Of a DNA stretch of 64,000 bases, positions 59,735-64,000 are shown piece by piece. This DNA comes from JBMOJK01 sp049315825 (lineage in GTDB: Bacteria; Patescibacteriota; Gracilibacteria; BD1-5; UBA2023), in NCBI GenBank assembly GCA_049315825.1, contig JBMOJK010000002.1:1-64000 (forward strand). The letters run 5' to 3'. A program made the position numbers and the translations under genes. The notes beneath the pieces were generated by a model that searched no databases, was not told the origin of the DNA, and saw only the letters and a list, made by a program, of their open reading frames with translations. Every line of letters begins with the position of its first letter. Position 1 is the first letter of the stretch.

Positions 59735-59765
59735 AAAATACCTGCCGGAATCGGCAGGTATTTTT
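59735..59765. terminator. Terminator after exoIII gene
   Basis: Arms AAAATACCTGCCG / CGGCAGGTATTTTT with a 4-base loop. Confidence 0.8.
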
Positions 59766-60531
59766 AATTGATCTCGATCCCAACTGGGCAGTGATCCGAC
59801 CCCAGAACTTCTGGTCGGATGAACGCTGTTTGAAGTGCATCCTTGAAATGATCTGATAGCATGAAATAATCAATACGCCATCCCACATTCTTCGATCTTG
59901 AATTGAAGAAATTAGACCACCACGTGTACGCTTCGGGCGTATCTGGATAAAAATGTCGGAATGTATCCACAAATCCTCCACCAATAAAACGCTGCATCCC
60001 CACTCGTTCTTCATCGGTAAATCCTGCATTTCCTCGGTTGGTTTTTGGATTCTTGAGGTCAATTTCCTTGTGGGCAACATTGAGATCTCCACAGAAGATG
60101 ACTGGTTTTTTCTTCTCAAGCTGCTTCATGTAGTCGTAGAACGCGATATCCCATCGCTGTCGGTAGGCGAGTCGCTCAAGAGCAGACTTCGAGTTTGGTG
60201 TATACACTGTTACATAGTAGAAATCCTTGAATTCGAGGGTGGTTACTCGCCCCTCGTTGTCATCCTCAATCGATCCGTTTAGTGTGAAAATCGTCGAAAT
60301 CGGATCCACCTTCGTGAACACCGCTGTCCCCGAATATCCTGGTCGATCAGCATGATTCCAGATCACACGGTATCCGAGATCGTTGAGCTCTGTGAGGATG
60401 GGATTCTGGTCTTCTTTTGCCTTCACTTCCTGAAGCCCGATCACGTCTGGATTTTCGATGCGAAGATAGTCCAGAAATCCCTTGTTTACACAAGCGCGGA
60501 TGCCGTTCACATTCCAAGAGATGAGTTTCAT
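59764..60531 (-). CDS. xth: Exodeoxyribonuclease III
   Basis: 255 aa. 'ISWNVNGIRACVNKGFLDYL', 'VIGLQEVKA' (metal Glu), 'FCGDLNVAHKEIDL', 'RIDYFMLS', and C-terminal 'LGSDHCPVGIEI' (catalytic His). AP endonuclease in base-excision repair. Divergent from gatA. Confidence 0.95.
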   Translation of the reverse strand: MKLISWNVNGIRACVNKGFLDYLRIENPDVIGLQEVKAKEDQNPILTELNDLGYRVIWNHADRPGYSGTAVFTKVDPISTIFTLNGSIEDDNEGRVTTLEFKDFYYVTVYTPNSKSALERLAYRQRWDIAFYDYMKQLEKKKPVIFCGDLNVAHKEIDLKNPKTNRGNAGFTDEERVGMQRFIGGGFVDTFRHFYPDTPEAYTWWSNFFNSRSKNVGWRIDYFMLSDHFKDALQTAFIRPEVLGSDHCPVGIEIN

Positions 60532-60674
60532 GTGGTGAATTTATGATGCCAAGAATGTACCAAGAAGCACGGAGAATGCAACTTGCAAAATCATGACTTC
60601 AGTATTTTTCTGCAATCCCCTTCATTTTTCGCATTTTCCCTTTATAATCCCGTCTTCACCGTAACTACCGAACC

Positions 60675-62123
60675 ATGGAACTTCACCGACTCTCCCTTCT
60701 TGCGATCCGCGATCTTATTCATAGCGGACAGATCACTTCTTCAGAGGTATTTGCCCACTTCAAAGACCGTGCAGCCAAGCTCAATCCAGGGCTCAATGCC
60801 TTCGTAACTCTTGCAGAAAGTGCACCAGCAGTAGATCCACAGAGCCCCCTTGCTGGTATTCCGATCGGAGTAAAGGATGTTTTCTCACAGGTAGGCATCC
60901 GTAACAGCGCAGGATCTAAGATGCTTGAGGATTTCGCTCCTCCATACAACGCGACTGTCATCGAGCGACTCAAGACCGCTGGCTTTACAAGCCTTGGAAC
61001 ATGTAATATGGACGAGTATGCGATGGGTTCAAGCGGAGAAAATTCTGCATTTGGTGCAACAGCGAATCCTTGGTCACCAGATCGTATACCCGGAGGTTCA
61101 TCATCTGGATCAGCTGCGGCCGTTGCAGCTGGACTTGCACCAGCATCGCTTGGTACGGACACGGGTGGATCGATCCGTTTCCCTGCTTCGATGTGTGGGA
61201 TCGTTGGATTCAAGCCAACCTATGGACGCAATAGTCGATTTGGCGTAATCGCCATGGCAAGCTCACTCGACTGCCCCGGAACATTTACCAAGACAGTTCG
61301 AGATGCAGCCTACCTCTACGAAATCACCGCAGGTCAGGACGCAAAAGATTCAACTTCACGCACCGAATCAACTGCGATCGATCCTGCCATCTGGGATAAG
61401 AAAGATCTCAAAGGAGTTCGTGTCGGAGTACCAAAGGAATATTTCCGAGAAGGACTCGATACTGGAGTTCGTACGCAGATCGAGAATGCGATCAAGAAAC
61501 TCGAAGAACTCGGCGCTGAAATCAAGGAAGTTACACTCCCTTCGAGCGAATACGGTCTTGCTGTGTATTATATCATCATGGCTGCCGAAGCCTCAACTAA
61601 CCTCTCGCGCTACGACGGAGTACGTTTTGGTCACATCGAAGGTGATGGAGCAGATATCGCCAAGAACCGCGCTGCAGGATTTGGACCAGAGCCAACACGA
61701 CGTATTATGCTCGGTTCATTCGTACTTTCGTCTGGATTCTATGATGCCTACTACAAGAAAGCCTCCCTCGTTCGAGAACTCATCCGCAACGATTTCAAGG
61801 CAGCATTCGAATCAGTAGACGTGATCGTTGGACCCGTTGGGCCGACGGTTGCATGGAAGATTGGAGAAAAGGTAGAAGATCCACTCAAGATGTACCTTGC
61901 AGATATTTATACAGTTCCTCCAAGCCTTGCTGGACTTCCTGGACTCTCAGTGCCGGTTGGATTTGCGAAGCCAGAAGACGGATCGGGTGATGAGACAGAA
62001 ATGCCTGTCGGACTTCATATCCTCGGAGCCCAGCTCGACGAAGAAAAGGTTTTCATGGTCGGACACGTTCTCGAACAAGCTCTTGCATCCACGATTTCCA
62101 CAAAGTCACCGAAGATTTTCTAG
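60675..62123 (+). CDS. gatA: Glu-tRNA(Gln) amidotransferase subunit A
   Basis: 482 aa. Amidase signature: Lys in 'IPIGVKDVFSQVG', 'GGSSSGSAAAVAAG' and Ser in 'GTDTGGSIRFPAS'. Releases ammonia from glutamine for GatB to make Gln-tRNA. gatB and gatC are not in the window. All Gly are GGN. Confidence 0.95.
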   Translation: MELHRLSLLAIRDLIHSGQITSSEVFAHFKDRAAKLNPGLNAFVTLAESAPAVDPQSPLAGIPIGVKDVFSQVGIRNSAGSKMLEDFAPPYNATVIERLKTAGFTSLGTCNMDEYAMGSSGENSAFGATANPWSPDRIPGGSSSGSAAAVAAGLAPASLGTDTGGSIRFPASMCGIVGFKPTYGRNSRFGVIAMASSLDCPGTFTKTVRDAAYLYEITAGQDAKDSTSRTESTAIDPAIWDKKDLKGVRVGVPKEYFREGLDTGVRTQIENAIKKLEELGAEIKEVTLPSSEYGLAVYYIIMAAEASTNLSRYDGVRFGHIEGDGADIAKNRAAGFGPEPTRRIMLGSFVLSSGFYDAYYKKASLVRELIRNDFKAAFESVDVIVGPVGPTVAWKIGEKVEDPLKMYLADIYTVPPSLAGLPGLSVPVGFAKPEDGSGDETEMPVGLHILGAQLDEEKVFMVGHVLEQALASTISTKSPKIF

Positions 62124-62203
62124 AAAATCGAGTTGAAATTAAAGATAGATTAAGCGATCATATATAAGGTGTACGAGCAATTTTGCGCACTAATTACACT
62201 TTT

Positions 62204-62692
62204 ATGAATAAGTACCTCCCACAAATCATGTTGTTTTGTGGTATCGCATTCACACTGTGTTTCCTTGCGGTAGCAGCATCGTTCTATTACCGAGGACACG
62301 TGTTTGGCGGATATTCTAACAATATGATGGACCGCGGCGAAGGACGTGGATCACGCAAAGATGGACAAATGATGAGCCGAAATGGTTCAGGTGCTATGAA
62401 TATGATGAGTTCAGCCGGACACGACATGGCAAATATGCCAATGACGAGTCATACTGGCATGACCATGGCTGACATGGCCAATATGCTCAAGGGCAAGACG
62501 GGTGATGATCTCGATAAGGCATTCCTCACTGGGATGATCGAGCACCATCAGGGTGCACTCGACATGGCTGCATATCTCAAAACATCAAAGCACGCAGAAC
62601 TCCAGAAGATGGGAGAAGACATTATCAAAACCCAAACCGCCGAAATCGAACAGATGAAGAAATGGCAGAAGGATTGGGGATATACGAAATAA
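62204..62692 (+). CDS. DUF305 exported protein
   Basis: 162 aa from ATG 62204. One N-terminal TM, a Met/Gly/Ser-rich linker ('MMSSAGHDMANMPMTSHTGM') and a DUF305 helical bundle with 'FLTGMIEHHQGALDMAAYL'. The Met- and His-rich sequence suggests copper binding. Faces outward. Confidence 0.8.
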   Translation: MNKYLPQIMLFCGIAFTLCFLAVAASFYYRGHVFGGYSNNMMDRGEGRGSRKDGQMMSRNGSGAMNMMSSAGHDMANMPMTSHTGMTMADMANMLKGKTGDDLDKAFLTGMIEHHQGALDMAAYLKTSKHAELQKMGEDIIKTQTAEIEQMKKWQKDWGYTK

Positions 62693-62696
62693 TTTG

Positions 62697-62723
62697 AAAG
62701 ACTCCTTTTTTGGAGTCTTTCTT
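62697..62723 (+). terminator. Terminator after DUF305 gene
   Basis: Arms AAAGACTCC / GGAGTCTTT with a T-rich loop. Confidence 0.7.
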
Positions 62724-62753
62724 GGTTAGAGGCTTATTATTTTCTTTTTTCAT

Positions 62754-63374
62754 ATGAATACACGAAATACCCTCGCAGCACTTTTGGTAGCGGGTTCAGC
62801 CGTACTCGTAACTACTGCAGTTACTTTTGCAGATGAGCATGAAATGCGCTCTGATGTGTGCAGTGCATCCACTTGCATGCGGATGCACACGATGTCAGCA
62901 ACTGGCGGAACGACTGAAAATTCACGCAAAGAAGTGCGTATGGAAATGCGTTCAGTCATCCACAGCAACCTCGATACAATCGCATCAAATTGGAAAAATT
63001 TCCACATGGAGGACAGCTATCTCAAGACCTACATCCGAACAGACCTTACGAAGACTGAGAAGCAGAAGCTCAAGGCAGATCTCAAGACGTACCGAGATAC
63101 TTCTCGCGCTGCATTCGTAGCCAAGATGAAGGATCTCAAGACTCAGTACAGCACAACAACTCCAGATCTTACAGCGATCAAGGCAGATATCTACACAGCG
63201 ATCGATACACAGATGACAGGACTTAAGACGGTCGTTGCCCCGTATCTCGCAACGGATAAATCAGCTGCTTTCGATAAATTCATCACCGATCGTACAGCTA
63301 CCATGAAATCGAACGCGGATCTTCGACTGCAGAACATACAGACCCGCACAACACTCAAGCAGTCTCGCAAATAA
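62754..63374 (+). CDS. Secreted helical protein, unknown function
   Basis: 206 aa. Signal peptide to 'VTFA'. Mature protein begins with Met/His/Cys residues ('DEHEMRSDVCSASTCMRMH'), then long charged helices ('KTEKQKLKADLKTYRD'). Periplasmic CpxP/metal-sensor-like style, but no motif to prove it. Follows the DUF305 gene; both could deal with metal stress. Confidence 0.55.
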   Translation: MNTRNTLAALLVAGSAVLVTTAVTFADEHEMRSDVCSASTCMRMHTMSATGGTTENSRKEVRMEMRSVIHSNLDTIASNWKNFHMEDSYLKTYIRTDLTKTEKQKLKADLKTYRDTSRAAFVAKMKDLKTQYSTTTPDLTAIKADIYTAIDTQMTGLKTVVAPYLATDKSAAFDKFITDRTATMKSNADLRLQNIQTRTTLKQSRK

Positions 63375-63377
63375 TCC

Positions 63378-63401
63378 AAAGCTCCTCGCGGAGCTTTTTT
63401 T
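63378..63401 (+). terminator. Terminator after secreted helical protein gene
   Basis: Arms AAAGCTCC / GGAGCTTT, TCGC loop, T run. Confidence 0.8.
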
Positions 63402-63429
63402 GACTCTGCACAATTTCTTGCAATCTAAA

Positions 63430-63456
63430 TTAGCACATATATAATCTAAGTGCTAA
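63430..63456 (+). promoter_or_regulatory. CIRCE operator (HrcA site)
   Basis: TTAGCAC (63430-63436) and GTGCTAA (63450-63456) form an inverted repeat with the spacing of CIRCE (TTAGCACTC-N9-GAGTGCTAA); only the two inner bases of each arm differ. It lies 24 bases before the clpB start, so HrcA control of this chaperone is likely. Confidence 0.8.
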
Positions 63457-63479
63457 TTTAGATGATAATTGTATATTTT

Positions 63480-64000
63480 ATGGAACTCAAACAAGAATCC
63501 CCTACCGATGCCCTCGAAAAATATTCGATCGATCTCATCGCTGAAGCCCGTGATGGAAAGGTAGACCCCGTCATCGGTCGTGAAGGTGAAATCCGACGCA
63601 CGATCGAGATCCTCTCACGACGCACCAAAAACAACCCCTGTCTCGTAGGAGATCCTGGAGTTGGTAAGACTGCCATCGTCGAATGAATCGCACGCAAAAT
63701 CGCGCATGACGATGTCCCAGAATCCCTTCGTGGACGTATCATCCGAACCCTCGATCTCGCTGGACTCATCGCCGGAGCAAAATACCGCGGTGAGTTCGAA
63801 GAGCGCCTCAAATGAGTCCTCAAAGCCGTCGAAGATTCGAACGGGAAAATCATCCTCTTCATCGATGAAATCCATACGATCGTCGGAGCGGGAGGTGGAG
63901 AAGGCTCGACCGATGTAGCGAATATCATGAAGCCCGCACTTTCGCGAGGTCGCATCAAAGTGATCGGCGCAACTACGATCAATGAATATCGAAAATACAT
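63480..64000 (+). CDS. clpB: ClpB-type AAA+ disaggregase, 5' part, no N-domain
   Basis: At least 173 residues; continues past the window. It starts at 'MELKQESPTDALEKYSIDL', directly at the first AAA+ domain: the Clp N-domain is missing. Walker A 'LVGDPGVGKTAIVEG' (TGA 63684-63686 gives the Gly), 'KYRGEFEERLKGVLK' (TGA 63813 is the Gly), Walker B 'IILFIDEIHTI'. ATP-driven unfolding of aggregates with DnaK. ClpB versus ClpC cannot be settled without the rest. Confidence 0.85.

Noticed and set aside
576..64000. TGA read as tryptophan (table 4), selenocysteine, or as signs of pseudogenes
   Set aside because: The residues at conserved positions are glycine, Trp is regularly TGG, and there are too many TGAs in intact conserved genes for decay or for selenoproteins.

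Overview
This window comes from a bacterium that reads UGA as glycine (NCBI translation table 25), which points to the Gracilibacteria/Absconditabacteria (BD1-5/SR1) branch of the Candidate Phyla Radiation. I see about 80 in-frame TGA codons in 28 genes. Where families are recognisable they fall on conserved glycines: pirin, Tex, ClpB, SufB, SufC, RNase III, EarP, and the prepilin cleavage glycine. All resolved genes end in TAA or TAG except one SD-preceded M23 peptidase, which ends in TGA and looks acquired. Read with the standard code, many genes here look broken; all coordinates below are given with TGA read through.

Layout. 1-8.5 kb: end of a GH44 glycanase, pirin, a Kazal-type lipoprotein, an ECF sigma/anti-sigma pair, Tex, a membrane acyltransferase with a cNMP-binding protein. 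8.5-13 kb: a minor-pilin cluster and a pilin. 13-18.8 kb: a coiled-coil membrane protein, a GH26 glycanase, a peroxiredoxin lipoprotein, small envelope proteins, the pilus ATPase PilB and an RNHCP protein. 18.9-30.3 kb: tilS, the rpmH-rnpA-yidC operon, a 676-aa prepilin fused to RCC1-like repeats, rnc, nusB, a bL32-like protein, RsmB-like methyltransferase, an EarP/EF-P pair, tRNA-Leu(CAG) and a TRM11-like methyltransferase. 30.3-38.8 kb: pnp with a hidden overlapping small gene, then a 5-kb operon of an AAA+ ATPase and a 943-aa TPR-like protein that carries 17 in-frame TGAs, preceded by a DsbA-like lipoprotein. 38.9-44.3 kb: sodA, a cold-shock protein, glyS behind a T-box leader, and a patch with SD-led genes. 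44.7-50.1 kb: RNase J and a type IV secretion-like pilin operon with a zinc peptidase. 50.1-54.0 kb: secG and a modified peptide-binding protein with a membrane partner. 54.1-59.6 kb: a sufCB-iscA-like-sufDSU iron-sulfur operon. 59.7-64 kb: exoIII, gatA, a DUF305 protein, a secreted helical protein and the start of a ClpB without N-domain under a CIRCE operator.

Together the genes show a small, host- or surface-associated lifestyle: type IV pili with a large adhesin-like pilin, secreted hemicellulases, surface lipoproteins, and core RNA/protein maintenance. The most interesting points are the T-box in front of glycyl-tRNA synthetase in a genome with an extra glycine codon, the AAA+/TPR operon, the EarP/EF-P Arg32 pair, and the TGA-terminated gene inside a TGA=Gly genome. 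Functions are inferred from sequence motifs recognised by eye; no database search was run.
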